Below, in pieces: positions 1 to 12,975 of a DNA stretch of 64,000 nt. The notes below the pieces were generated by a model, which was not told the origin of the DNA, made no database searches, and saw only the letters and a list, made by a program, of their open reading frames with translations. A program made the position numbers and the translations under genes. Positions within the stretch are counted from its first letter, which is position 1. The number at the start of each line of letters is the position of its first letter. Source of the stretch: Impatiens glandulifera (Eukaryota > Streptophyta > Magnoliopsida > Ericales > Balsaminaceae); the NCBI RefSeq assembly GCF_907164915.1, contig NC_061864.1, positions 7,881,889-7,945,888 of the forward strand, given 5' to 3'.

Positions 1-56
1 TGAATATTTGGAACTACCCGGTATACACACACATATACCATACTATACAGCAATAC

Positions 57-1469
57 CTTCTCAAAGGCAACAATTAGATTCTCCCTCGCAGTTGTAAAGG
101 GAAAATCCACTGTTAGACTCCGGAAATAACGATAAACAGCAAGCAACTCATCTCCAGAATATGTAGCCAATATAGCAAGCTGCAAAAAGACATTTGTGAA
201 TGACAAGGACAACACAAAATTGTATAATAAGCCACAAACAGATAAATGCAATAAAAGGGTACATATAGCATTTCTACAACTAATCGAAATAAATACCTGG
301 TGGTGAGGATTTCCACTTGATGGCAAGATAGATAATGCTTGTAAGTAATAGCTGGAAGCAGCGGCATAATCTCGAGCTTTACAATCACTCTCTCCATATA
401 GTCCTTTGTAACGTGCAAGGTCACCCAAGTATATCAAACAACGGTGACATGAAATTATGCCTTTTTTCATTTCAGCAGATCTCTTCCTATCTTTTTCAAT
501 GGAACTTGAATTCTCAGATTCATCAGAAAAGACACCAAGAGGAAGACCATATTTTGATCGAATTTTAAGAATCAAATCATGATAAAATCCAGTAGCCTCT
601 GAAAGGAATGTTTTAAATTGCACACGGATTTTAGCTGTGCGGTCAGGTCGTGGTGGGACCTTTACTCCCTGGGATGTGGTAGAAGCATTGGAAGCTTGTG
701 CAGCATTAATATGGGCTCTAAATTCCTCGATACGGCGATAGTGCAAGTGCCATAGAGCATATTCAATGTTCTTCTGTTCAGAAAATGCATGATCCTCCAA
801 AATTATAGCCTCATAATTCTCGCGCATTTGTTGCCATGAATTTGGATCAGAGGGGACTTTCGCTTGTGCTGACCTGCGGCGCTTATTCTCCAACTCAACA
901 TTCTGTAACAATGATCAACGTTAATGCTTACACAAGGCAATGCTCAAACATACAGAAAAAATAAAATAATACTTTAATATAATCTTCAAGTACGTACTTT
1001 TTCAAAAATATAAGCTTGTATTAATATGAATTGTTGCAAAATGTGACCTCAACTCTTACAAACAATAGAAAAGTGTAAGAAAATGAAAAATATTTAAGGA
1101 AAAGAAGGGAGATATCACATGGACAAAGAGATTCCAAGGATGAAAGCAACATACAAGCAAGCACAAAAATAATGCAGAGTTAATTAATCATACAGCTGAC
1201 AAGAAATTAAGGGAAATTAGTATACCATACAACTAAAAGACCATCCAAATTGGTTGATATATGGATAAACACCACTTCAAACCCAAGAATTAGTGGACAG
1301 AGATCATTTTCCAAGTGATATGCCAAGGATTTAAAAGTTATCAACCCCAAAAAAATTGTTTCCCAATTAGAACACTCAACAAATACTCTATTGAAATTAC
1401 CTTATCATATAAACGTTGAGCAATCTCCGATGCAGAAGAATCAGACATTTTTTCCATATGTACCGCCAT
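57..1469 (-). CDS. SMG7: SMG7 nonsense-mediated decay factor, N-terminal part (gene runs off left edge)
   Basis: Three coding exons are visible on the minus strand: 1469-1401, 902-297 and 179-57 (23+202+41 codons, all in phase), with a donor GT at 56-55 leading out of the window. The product starts MAVHMEKMSDSSASEIAQRL and continues with the SMG7/EST1 14-3-3-like region: RRRSAQAKVPSDPNSWQQMR, NYEAIILEDHAFSEQKNIEY, LHYRRIEEFRAHINAAQASN, TGFYHDLILKIRSKYGLPLG, CHRCLIYLGDLARYKGLYGE. In plants SMG7 binds phosphorylated UPF1 in nonsense-mediated mRNA decay and is also needed for exit from meiosis. The visible 266 residues cover the phosphoserine-binding 14-3-3-like fold and its helical repeats; the C-terminal part is outside the window. 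The start agrees with the family N-terminus (a Met-rich stretch before an RLYDK motif). I am very sure of the family; exon borders are inferred from splice signals. Confidence 0.95.
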
Positions 1470-1483
1470 CACTCGCCAACCAT
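1469..1483 (-). promoter_or_regulatory. Minimal uORF (MVGE-stop) overlapping the SMG7 start codon
   Basis: Reading the minus strand, ATG at 1483-1481 is followed by GTT GGC GAG and TGA at 1471-1469. The A of TGA is the A of the SMG7 start codon (TGATG). This is a termination-reinitiation arrangement. Its presence in the mature leader depends on the 3' splice site being at 1497 or 1543, both of which keep it. Confidence 0.6.
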
Positions 1484-2640
1484 GTCAGTGACAAGCCTAG
1501 AAAGAAAACAGAGTGGAATTGCCAACCATGTCAGTGACAAGCCTAGAAAGAAAACAGAGTGGAATTAAATATAAAGAATACTCGTTTTATCACCTCAAAC
1601 ATAAAGATGAGGATGAGTTCAGTTACATCGATTATGAAAAAAAAAACTTATGTCAAAGAAGTAAAATAAGCTTCATATATTTAAAGTTATATTCACATGA
1701 AAGAAAACAGCCAAAAGTAACATTAGTAATCAGGTTAACCGGGTACTTTAATTGGAATAGAACAGCTCAAAATAGATAATCATGAAGTAATAATACATGA
1801 GTTTCAGCTGCACCCAATACCCATCTCTTGATCTTCCTAATCACAAAGCCATGATCTAATATTTTACGATTGTTAATATAAGTGAGCACTCCTTTGATTT
1901 CTTCAGCAAATATATAAACAACTTCCCATTCTGAAGAAACAAGACTATTTTTCCGAACAACTTAAGAAAAATGTCATGGAAACCAGTTGAACCCAGAGCA
2001 TACATACGCATGTTGAAACTAAAGATTTAGGTTTTCTACAAAACCCTAGACTAACTAACTACTAACTTGATAAACACCCCAACTCCAATTACAATAAAAA
2101 AGAAAAGTAAGCTCGCTTAACCTAATTAAAGATATGATCGGTCAAGATACATGAATCAATCGGACGAATCTAATACAATCGGAATGACCGAAACCACAAG
2201 AAACCCATCGGAGGCGGAAAAGATCGATTTACCCTAATACGATCAAGCTAAGAAGATAAGTAAATTCTTGTTAAAACAAAAAAAGACGATAAAATAGAGA
2301 CGAACAAGAGAACGTAAGATAAAGATGGTTGATTTAATAAGAATGAAAGACAGGAACTTACACAGAATCAGATCTAAAGCCTTGTAATAAATATTCTCTC
2401 TCCGTTTGTATCTATATCAGCGTCACTCGGCGCAGAGAAACCCGATGGATTCGATATTCTCTTGGTTCCTGAGAATGATTCATTGGTTACGACTCTGATT
2501 TGATTTGATAGGAGAATATATATATATATATATATACACACGTAAATATAATTAGAGAATGAAAATTAGGGCTTTTTCTCTTGAGTTCAATTTTTGCGAT
2601 ACCTACCTTCGCCTCCTTCTCTTGACTTCTTGGTGTTAGG
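1470..2640 (-). other. SMG7 5' leader with a large leader intron
   Basis: A good donor (TGT then GTAAGT) lies at 2361-2356 on the minus strand, and the acceptor is in the duplicated segment near 1497 or 1543. The first, noncoding exon would lie upstream of about 2362, towards 2450-2640. The leader intron is about 0.8-0.9 kb. A CT-rich stretch and an AT microsatellite (about 2517-2536) lie in the presumed promoter. The transcription start is not visible. Confidence 0.55.
1475..1566 (-). repeat. Exact 46-bp tandem duplication spanning the SMG7 leader 3' splice site
   Basis: Bases 1475-1520 and 1521-1566 are identical. On the minus strand each copy holds a pyrimidine tract ending TTTCTAG followed by GCTTGTCACTGACATGG. 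There are therefore two equivalent acceptors, with exon starts at 1496 and 1542. Using the distal one would keep 46 extra leader bases and add an upstream ATG whose frame reads about ten codons to a TAG. Confidence 0.85.
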
Positions 2641-5440
2641 AGGAGTCCCTTTACCAAGTCTTTCTGGATATCTCTATCTATATTATGACCAAAACTTTAT
2701 ATATATATATATATATATTAATCAAAATTATAAGTTTTTAATAAATATTTATTAAAAATATATATTTGATATGAAATGTGTAATATAACCATGTCACAAA
2801 CAAGTTATTATTATGTCCGTGTTTATTCATTAAATGTAAAGAAGCAATGAAATAATTAAATATTTTATCTTTTATTTAATAAATATAAACATTATTATTT
2901 TTTCTAATTATTATACTAGGCTATATGTGTTATCTCATAATGAGTCAGTTTTTTTTATATGAATACCGTGTTTTTAATGATTTAAAATGGAACTATTCTT
3001 TTTTTCCAAATATACATATAAATATTTAGAGAAAGAAGAGAGAATTTGGAAAGGAATAACTCAAAATTTAATTAGTTAAAATAATAAAAATAAAAATTAT
3101 TTCTCTTATTTCTCCTTAGACTTTTTCTTCTCAAATATTTATTTGTTTTCTTTTATTAAATCTGAAAAAAATAATATATATAATATTTGTTGGAAAAAGA
3201 AAAAAAAAAGAATGATGATACGATTTTGAGTAGGTAATAATTTTTTGATACAAAATTTTAAAAGGTGTTATATATAAATAAAATAAAAAATAATATTTTT
3301 GTTAATAAATGGAGTAATATAATCTATAAAAGATTGTAAAGAAATAAATATAATAATATAAATGATGTTTAATTTATTTATGGTATTCACATAATCTAAA
3401 CATTTTTTATTTCAACCATACAATTCAAAAAGTTGTTTGGAAATGTACTAATACAACAGCCAAAATTAGTAATTTCCTCTAAAGTTGTTACTTTTTATAT
3501 TAAAAGGTTTGGACTAATTTTGTTAAATTATTTTAGTATTTTTATATCACTTTATTTGATTATTTTAACTTGGAATATTTTTATTGTATTTTTCATAAAA
3601 GTAAATAACAAAATATATATATTCTCTTAACAAATATATAAACATTAAAATAGGAATTGTGTTTAGTTATAAAAAAAAATAAGATATTTTTAGTCGCTAT
3701 TATTAATGACAGTTAAAAATTACTCTAAGCTAATTGATCTGAACCATTTCTTGCTTTAATAGGATGAATTGGAAAAAACTTGAAAGTTAGTTAGGCTCAA
3801 AATAGAGATTGTAATTTTTTATTTTTATTTTTTGTCTCGCTCCTATCACATCCCAAATGCATAAATTTACAATAATATCACTATATATTTTATATTATTA
3901 TATGAATAAATAACTTAATTTTACAATTTTTAAGATAAAAATAAAGTGAAAATCTAACCAATTAAACTAATCAAAACATACATCAAAATAAGTGAATTCT
4001 AGCATCATTAATAAATAAATAAATAAATAAATATCTCTGTATCACTAAATTAAAATTTAATCAAATATTTCAAACTTTTATCTTCTCCACGATTTTCTTT
4101 TCTAATTTTAATCCATAAAAAATAGAACTTATCTTCTTCTCGACTATTCAAAGTAAGTTATTAAAAGAAAAAAATTATATAATTTTAAAAATAACATGGA
4201 AAATTTTTAGCATTAAAAAAAATCCCACAAAATTATATTCACCTCATGATTATGCATTATTTAGGGTTTTATTTATTTTGAATTAACTTAAACTAAATTA
4301 GGCAATTTATTTTCAAACTAGATGTAATATCTTATTACACTACACAGGTGCATTTACTGATTTACAACATTTCGAATGAATTTCAATCCTACTTAATATA
4401 TACTATTTAACAAGCATGTTTTATTTAGTAATAATTCTAAGTTATTTTCCTTAGTTTTGAATTTAAATAATAAAAATTGAGTGTAGAATCCAAATTAAAT
4501 AGTTTAAAAACTATCCAACTTTCATTAATTATTAATTATTTATTTTTTTTAAATTTAAAATACTTTACTATTCAATGGTCATCTTTCTTAATTTTACCAT
4601 AATGTTTTAATGAGATTGAACGTGATATTTTCCTTAAATAAGAATGAAGAGATTTAAAAATACATACCAACTAGATAATCTAGATCAATCTTGTTGCCCC
4701 TAGCAAAAACATGCATGAGTCAGTTCACGGAGTATGTATTCGGAGAGTTCAATTCTCGACAGTTAACTCTTGACCATCCGTTAGAAACCAAATTCTCGAC
4801 AGTTAACTCTTGACCTTCCGTTAGAAAACAACGTCGACGAAGACAAAGGCGTAACACACTTTCTGCAATGGAATTATAATTTTCCATGAATTTTCCACTT
4901 TTTACTTAAAATTGAGATTTACTTCTTTATTTTATTGATGATGACGAAACAAAATGATTTATTTGTTCTAATTTTTTCCTCCTTTCCTACCTTTGAAATG
5001 CTTTTGGACACTTTAGATAATTGGTCGAGTTTAATCAAACAATAAATTATATAAAACTTTCCATACTTGAGTAAAAGTTAAATATGTATTTAATTTATTA
5101 TAATGAAATTTTCACATTAAATTAGTTACAATATTTTTCATAATAAAATATGAATCATATTCTTTTTTCATACAAATAAGTCAATATAAATACAAAATGT
5201 TTTAAAAAATTCATAATTTTTGATACATCAATGTTGAATATGCGTTAATACGAGAAACAATAAGGATTAACGACATTTAATTCAATCTAATCAGACATAC
5301 GCTCCTTAATGTAATATTCATTATATTTTGTAAAATCATTGAATCAATTTTAATTTTAAAAGATTGGATTTGGTTTATTACCTGATTTATTTTTATTATT
5401 GAATTCAACCACTTTTCCTTTAACTGCTTTATATTGAGAT
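2641..5440. other. AT-rich intergenic region between the divergent SMG7 and CLT genes
   Basis: No supported gene. It holds AT microsatellites (about 2698-2718), a TAAA-type run near 4014-4032 and a 40-bp tandem duplication (reported separately). Short open frames here are AT-rich and have no family resemblance. Confidence 0.7.
4751..4830. repeat. 40-bp tandem duplication
   Basis: 4751-4790 and 4791-4830 are direct copies starting AATTCTCGACAGTTAACTCT and differ at two positions. It lies about 0.7 kb upstream of the CLT start. Confidence 0.85.
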
Positions 5441-5560
5441 TTGAACTTTGGCTTTTACGGTTTGACCGTTTTTTCCCGTCCGGTTTACTATAGCTTGACC
5501 GATTTTATTTTCTTGCTTACTAAGACGCTTATTCTATCTCACCATTTCACATCTAAAATT

Positions 5561-8500
5561 ATGCTGGCAAATAGTAACCGCCGGCTAAATTCATGCACCG
5601 CCGGCTCTTCGTCGGCGGCCTATCAAGTTCCTCTCCGGCGTCTACCTCGTTCCGCCGTTCAAATCCGTATACTTCATCGGGATGTAGTAAATCGGCGGTT
5701 GCGATTCTCCCTGCAATCAGTGAGGCGAGGGGCGGAGGTGATCCCGGTGGCTGATTGCTGCGGCAGTAGGGAGAGAAGAGGAGGAGCGATGTGGATGGCC
5801 GCCGCTGTTGGGGATTGTACATCGGTGAGCGATCTGGAGGAGGAGAATCGAGGAGGCGATGCGACGGCGGAGGATGAGAATGATGACGAGGCGTTGGGAA
5901 GTTCAAGTGAGTCCGCAGAAGTAGGGAGGGATCAGACGACTGAAGTGATGATTGCAGCTGTTGTAACAATAGTGCTAGGTGTAGGTAATCGGGTCCTGTA
6001 TAAATTAGCATTGGTTCCTTTGAAGCAGTATCCCTTTTTCTTGGCTCAACTTGCTACCTTCGGGTAAGTCTCCAGACTTGTTATCTTAAGGAAAAAATAC
6101 ATTTGAAATAAATAAACTCTATATGTCACTTTCATGAATTTATAGTATTACTATTTAGCTAGTGATATTTATTTTAAATTTCTTCAAGTCTTTCATGGAG
6201 GATATTGTTTTAAATGGACTTTGTTAATCTCCTACCTAGAGTGTTACCATTATTATTATTATTTTCTTCATAGCTTCAACCTTGTAGTTCAAATATTGCT
6301 GAATGTTAATCTTTCATCACCAATCTTGTTGAGGAAACTAGTGAGCCCACTGGAAAACAATGTTTTTTAAAATAGATTTGTAGTTGTGGCTAGATTCCAG
6401 TGAGAACTTGTTAATTTTTCTTAGAAACATATGCATTTCTGCTTTGTAAAATGTGTGATTTGATGAGACGCCAGTTTCATTTGTTAAATGAATTTTGATT
6501 GTAGGTGTGGCTGAATCAATGAGAAACCTATACATTTTCTTATGGTTAAAAATTGTGACTGGGTGAGATCACAAGTTAGATTTTTAGTGGGATCAACCAG
6601 GGTTCTATTTCATTCAAGTGGCCTACATTCCTAACGATAAATGAGCTGAAAATATATCCAACTCATTTTGAATATATCAAAGGGGCTTAATGGATATTGA
6701 TTCAAACCCTAGATGTTATACATCAAGAATGATTAAGCTTTGTTCACTTGACATGTTATGAGTACTCTGAATTACCCACAAGGATCATGTTATGAGTACT
6801 CTCAAGGAATTTCTTGCTTGAAAATTCACTGAGATTCTAAATGGCTTAGACTTGCTTCACCTTGAGATCAACACAATTTATTGGTACCTCTTATGAATGC
6901 AAAATTATTCTTTTGCATAAACAAGCTTATTGGATATTGGCTTTCATTGTATGCATGAAATATTAGTAAAAATGCATAATGCTTCAGATTTGATGAATGT
7001 AACTTAGTTTGTTGGTTTCCACGTGCTTCTTTTTTCAGATATGTCCTTGTATACTTCTCTATCTTGTATCTTCGCTATAAGGCTGGCATTGTCACTAATG
7101 AAATGCTTTCCTTGCCAAAAGCTCCATATGTTGCTGTTGGTCTATTTGAAGCTCTTGCTGCTGCTTCTGGAATGGCAGCTGGAGGTACTAGTAATATATG
7201 TTATTTATTTATTCAAAAATATTTTTATTACCCCTAAAATAATCTGCAGAAACTTGCTATAATCTTAAGCTGTCTGTTGGCAATGCTGGCGTAGGTTTCA
7301 TAGTTGCACCAGTTATCTTTTTCTTTTTTATAAAAAAAGGTTTATGCATTTAATGAAAATGACAGTCGTTTAACAACAACGACCAAAACATGATATGAGT
7401 GGAAAGAGAGAGAAAACAAAGATACTCACTTAGTAAAAAACAGACATGTGAGACCAAAATTAAACAAATCATAGGGCCAAACACAAAAACTTATCTTGTG
7501 AGATGTTCCTCCAACATGGTGATCAGGTCTTTCTGCACCATTATTCATCCAGAATCTGATCATTGAGCCGTTACCAACCACAAACTTAGAATGAGATCAA
7601 AATTCTCTTCAGAGCACAGAAATTTGTACCAAGTTATCTATTCAATCGTATTTGTATTATTCATTAGACAGGTGTACTACAGTTCAGACCCATGGAGTGT
7701 GTGTTACTTAACAATATTCTGTTCCTTTTTTAGGTTCATATACATTAGTAATACATTTCAAAAAAGTATGCAATTAATTAATAACTATAGTAATGTTGCG
7801 AGTGTAACTTTTGTTAGCAAGACTAACTCGAGAATTCCTTTTCCTTAACAGCCATGCTTCCCGGTGCAGCAATCACTGTCTTGTCTCAGGTGAAAATGAT
7901 GGATTTTTTAATGATTCTCTTTCATCTTTTCCATTTGCTTAAATCTTTTTGTAAAAAAAATTACTACTGTTTTATCAAGTAATCTCAGTTGCCATGTTCC
8001 TGACCACATTCAACTAGGAGTATTATTATATTTGGATGTTTGGTCACCTACCCAAAACTTTTGAGTGTGCAAATTTACGTAACATGTAATGATCAGATCT
8101 AGTATAGTCTAGAATTTGCACAATTGCATTTTTTAATTTATACAAATCAAATCAATGACCTAATACTTTAAAATACGCCTCACTTGAACCTAGAAGTATC
8201 AAATGCTTAATTATTATTGGATGTCCATTAATTGAATGAAGTTGTTTTGATCTCCTTGATGCAGTGTATCTTAAGCAAGGAAAGTTCTTTAAATCTGTTC
8301 ACCCATTCTGGGACTCTTTTAGGATCACCAACGTCTTGGATTCCCAATACCATATATGTTAATAATAAAAACATAACGGACACTGAGGTCAAAGATCAGT
8401 GTTCTTGAATGAGTTTTTGAAGATAATGGTATAACTAGCATACATCAGTTCTTGAAGGAGTTTTTCATGCATAACTTTGAGCCAAATCTGTCCATATATC

Positions 8501-11146
8501 ATCCTATGTGAACCGAATTTGATAGTTCACCTTGTTATTCTTTGCAGAGCTTTCTAGTTTGGCAACTTCTCCTGTCATATTTGTTCCTTGGGAGAAGATA
8601 TCGATTCAATCAGTTGTTAGGATGCTTTCTGGTAGCTGCAGGCGTTATTGTAACAGTAGCAAGGTATGGTAATACATGCTCTTATAAAAAAGTGCCAAAA
8701 TTTTCACAGCATATGTTTCTTTGACAGATATCTTGCTGTGAATAAGAAGATAGCTGGGATATTGTATAGGAATCACTTTGACTCACGGATCAACCACCTT
8801 AGACATCTGTGTCAACATATTTTTGATTTTACAAGCATTTTTCAGTATCACTAATGCTAGAACTTCAAAATAGATTCTATTGCTTACACGTGTCATTTTC
8901 TGTTTACTAAAAAATATAGCTGTCATCATTTCATGAACTATCGCATTTTTTGTTTACATGAATTTGTGTGGTTATAGCTCTAGTGAATGATGTACCCCTG
9001 GTTTTTAGATCACAAGAGACACATATAGCTTGTTTGATTTTTTTTTTTTTAAAACTAAACTGATCTTTTCGCAAAAAAAAAAAATATTGTTCGGTGGAAA
9101 AATGAGTTATTTGGGTTAAATGAATAAAATATCCTCTGTATTTAATATTTTAAAGTGATAAAATAATAAGGGTATTTTAGTTATTTATTTGAATGACTTG
9201 ATTGTTGGTGTGATAAAGGGTTATTTGGATCATCAAACAAGGCCTTAGTGGCACACCAATAATTACATACTTTGTCAAGTTTCGTTTGATTAAGGTCTTG
9301 AATTTTGGCTAATTTTCTCATGTTAGTTTCGCAGTGGATCTAGTGCAGGTTCTTTGATCCAAGGTGGCACCTTTTGGAGTCTCTTGATGATAGTTTCTTT
9401 TTTGCTTCAAGCTGCTGATACGGTGTTGAAGGTTTGTTACTTACTGTACAATTTGTTATCTTTCTTTTCGGCTTTATCACTTATTGGTAACGACAACTGT
9501 TTTTCCTTTTTATTCCCTCTTAAATGTAGGAAGTAATCTTCTTGAGTGCTGCTCGGCAACTTAAAGTAAGTAACTAATTGGTTTCTTATATCCAAGTTTA
9601 CCATATTTCCGGATTCATAATCACCTAATGAATTTAAGACTAGAAACCAATCATGTCTTTCTACCATCATATTCTTTAATGTAAAAGTGCAATTATATCC
9701 ATTGTGTACATGTCTTATGATAAAGATAGTTTAATTCTCTTTTATTAACTACAGGGAGGATCAGTGGATCTATTTGTTGTGAATTCCCATGGATCTGCTT
9801 TTCAGGTATCTAGCCTTGTTAGATCCTGAAAAGTGTATTGCTATTATGTTCAACCTAAGGCAGTCAAACTAACTTTGTACAGGCACTTTTTATATGCCTC
9901 CTCCTACCACTTTTATCAAATCTGTGGGGAATCCCATTTAGTCAATTACCAAGCTATCTTAAAGCTGGCGCAGGCTGCTTTCTCAATAATGGCGTTGCAA
10001 ATGGTAAGTGCGTCGACTTCCCAATTATATATTCTCAATAGAAAAATAGAGAAAACAAAAAATCAGCCCCATTTGGAAATACTTTTTATTTTTGTTTCTG
10101 GACAGATGCAGAAACATTTGAAAAACTAAACTTAGTTAGTGACAAATTTAGAAATTTATTTATGTTTCTATATCTGGATCTAATGCATGCTAGCAAATAT
10201 ATGTAGGCAAAATGAATGAAAATATCAGTGTATGAAAATAAATGAAATGTACTATTATTGTGGCAGGATGTAATGGTGCTCCTCTTCTGCCTTTGCTATT
10301 TGTCGTTGTAAACATGGGTTTCAACATATCCTTGTTGCATCTGCTCAAGATCTCTTCAGCAGTGTATTCTTGCCTTGCATCCACCATTTCAGGTTAGTTA
10401 TTCGTCTCATTTGTTCCTGCATGTCAGAACCGACAATTTTCTCATTAAGGAGTGAAAATATAGGGAAAATATATATATTATATCATCAACTTGCATTTAT
10501 GACATTTTTGTTTCTTAGGTATAGGATAGAGTTTTTAAAACTAAAAACCTGATTATGAGCTTATTTGGAGATTAGAGTTTATACCCCACCCCCACAAAAA
10601 AAGAAAATGGTTGTATCTCGGTCCATATGTAGTTTTCGCCAATTTATTTTCAGAAACAAGATATTTTTCATTTGGTAAAAGTATGGTTTGATCAGATCGC
10701 GTGCAGTTTTGATCCACAATATTTTTTGTTTTTCCATTTCTTCGATGTTAAGCTAGATTTAGGGCGTATAACCAAAATTCGAGTGAGTTAGATGAGAATT
10801 ACATATGGATTTTCTTCATAGTACTGAAGTGGTCCTACTTGTACCTATTTATACTGAATTTTGCAACATGATATGAAATTATTCTTATGGTTAAGAAAAA
10901 GTTAGCCTCTGTGTAATGGTGAATAACATCGTGTACTAATCATGTAATATTTTGTTTGTTTATCTGACAGTGCCGATCTCGGTGTTCCTCTTTACACTGC
11001 CATTGCCATACTTGGGGGTTGGTTCTTCCCTACCGCCAGGATTTCTGGCAGGTGCATTAGTCCTTGTCTTGGGTATGCTTATATATACTTGGACACCTTC
11101 TTCAACCACTGGCGATACTACTCTATCAGAACCATGTTGTACCTAG
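5561..11146 (+). CDS. CLT: CRT-like transporter (CLT family), plastid thiol/glutathione transporter
   Basis: Ten exons: 5561-6063, 7039-7184, 7852-7889, 8548-8663, 9335-9431, 9530-9565, 9755-9805, 9883-10003, 10267-10392, 10971-11146, giving 469 residues. The family is the plant homologue of the Plasmodium chloroquine-resistance transporter; Arabidopsis CLT1-3 move glutathione and gamma-glutamylcysteine across the plastid envelope. The first ~85 residues are Arg/Ser-rich and look like a transit peptide. An acidic linker follows, then about ten hydrophobic segments with recognisable stretches such as VLYKLALVPLKQYPFFLAQL, MLPGAAITVLSQSFLVWQLL, GCFLVAAGVIVTVA, DTVLKEVIFLSAARQLKGG, and NGCNGAPLLPLLFVVVNMGF. 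An upstream in-frame ATG at 5441 would add 40 hydrophobic residues; I prefer 5561 because only that start gives a normal transit peptide. The paralogue (CLT1, 2 or 3) cannot be told. Intron 4 carries a MITE. Confidence 0.93.
9027..9243. mobile_element. MITE in CLT intron 4 (PIF/Harbinger-like)
   Basis: The left end AGCTTGTTTGAT and the inverted right end (GGCCTTGTTTGATGATCC on the other strand) form terminal inverted repeats. The interior GTTATTTGGGTTAAATGA and the following ATATCCTctgTATTTAATA stretch recur in a second copy in the PUR-alpha intron (about 45214-45410). There is no coding capacity. Confidence 0.6.
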
Positions 11147-12975
11147 GACTAGGAGGAGCTTCAACCCAATGAAGATGTTTTCAAAGTTTTGGAAAAATCT
11201 TCCCTTTTGGGAGGGAACTAGGGTTGGCCTTTGTGATTTACATCATTCCTAATATTTTCCATCAAAGAAGGTTTGGTGTGATCCATACATAAGATTCGGA
11301 GAATCTGGAGCCATACTTGAATTTGATCAATTTGAGAAAGATGGAAAGGAATGAAAGAACTCGTTGAATTGAATTGTTCTTAATGCGGAAAACATCAATG
11401 TTGCAGTTGATAATCTGGTTTCTATCTCAAATCCTATATACCTAAATGCCTAAAAATCAATTGAAATTGTACCAGTTTGATATTTGAAAACTCATTATAA
11501 AATTTTAGTTCGAATTAAATAATAAAGAGTAAATAACTAGTCAATTTTATAGTAATAAAATGTGTCAAATGATTTATTAAGAATTGAATGACTTGTCTGA
11601 TGAGGTTGAAGGGTGAAAATATTCAAACAAACAAAAATACTCAATCATTGATAGAAAATCTAACGTTGACATAATTTAAATTGGAAGATAAACTAAAGTG
11701 AAATAGATAGAAAGGTTTAGGGTGAGTTTTATTTGGCTTATAATTGCAGATAATCATAATAAATTATTATAATAATTTTAATTCATTATGCTAGTTCAAG
11801 TTCAAATGGTAAGTCAATGACTAAATTTATTTTAAATATTTATAAATAAAATTATGAGTTAATACATTAAAGGCTTATTTAGATTTGAGTTAAAATTATA
11901 ATATTGTTTATTTAAAAATAATGATTGATTGTGATTTTGAAAAAGTATATAATATTTTTGATAAAAAAAACTTAAAATGTATGAGTAAAAATAAAATTAA
12001 AATAAAAAATATTTTAATATTTTATTTAATAAATTAAATGATTTAATAAGAATAAAGAGTACACAACTATTTTTTTTTAGATTAAAATCAACCTAATACT
12101 TTTAAACCTCTATTCAATAGCTTTAAAATATAATTAGGTTAAAGAAATGTATAATTTTTATTTACTTAGATGATATATTTCAATCATTAATGATAAGCTA
12201 GATCTAATTTTTTCAAAAACAAAAATTATTATAATTAATTTAATTAAAATAAATTATACTAATTTTTATATTGCTGTTTAGACTTATTGTTTCAACTTTT
12301 AATCTCTAATTGAAGTAGTTTTTCACTTAAATGAGGTCAAACTTTGTATTCTCTAGAATCTTTTGTAGTTTTTATTAGATGAGGTCGACTCTAAAAGATC
12401 AAACATTTGTATTACTATAACACAGTATATGTTATTTTTTAATTAAATTTATGTAAATTAAAAAAAAAATACTTCATTTTAAACACAAATAAGTTTAAAT
12501 TAGTAAACTGGACATAAATTTATATTGTTCCAACATTATGTAAAAAGTAAATACCAATTTTATTTTTTAAATTTTTTCTCAAATCTTTTTTATATCCTAC
12601 ATTTTTTTTAGTCATGGTTGGACAAATTAAGACATATAGAAAATATGAAAGTAACATTTTTATTTACCAACATGATAAATTAATTTTAAAAATAAAAATA
12701 ATATTAGAATAAAAAAGACAGACTGTTTTGTTATTTAAAAAAAAAAATCTCAATTTACTAAAATTGTCATATTCAATCAAATATAACATAATTAAAGATG
12801 ATATTTTATTTTTCGTAAATTAATTTAGTTATAGTAAATTAGTGGAGATTAATTTATCTTGCTAAAATGAGTCAAAATATCGTGAGAGAGGAGGGATAAC
12901 TTTATCAACAACCAGATATGGACCTCATCTTTACTGAATATCTTCCATCATCATCATCTCTCTTCATCCATTCCC
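11147..12975. other. AT-rich intergenic region
   Basis: It includes the CLT 3' UTR at its left and the promoter of the next gene at its right. No open frame or recognisable element is supported. Confidence 0.7.

Noticed and set aside
3433..3630. 65-codon frame in the SMG7-CLT spacer
   Set aside because: AT-driven Ile/Phe/Leu-rich reading without homology or splice context.
4741..4830. Possible tRNA because of GTTCAATTCTCGAC-like T-arm sequence
   Set aside because: No acceptor or anticodon arms can be formed; it is a 40-bp tandem duplication.
5441..5560. Upstream in-frame ATG of CLT adding 40 residues
   Set aside because: The added part is hydrophobic and would spoil the transit peptide that begins at 5561. 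It is kept as a possible alternative only.
5559..6011. Open frame of 150 codons on the minus strand
   Set aside because: It lies antisense to CLT exon 1, is Pro/Ser/Arg-rich by the base composition of that exon, and resembles no family.
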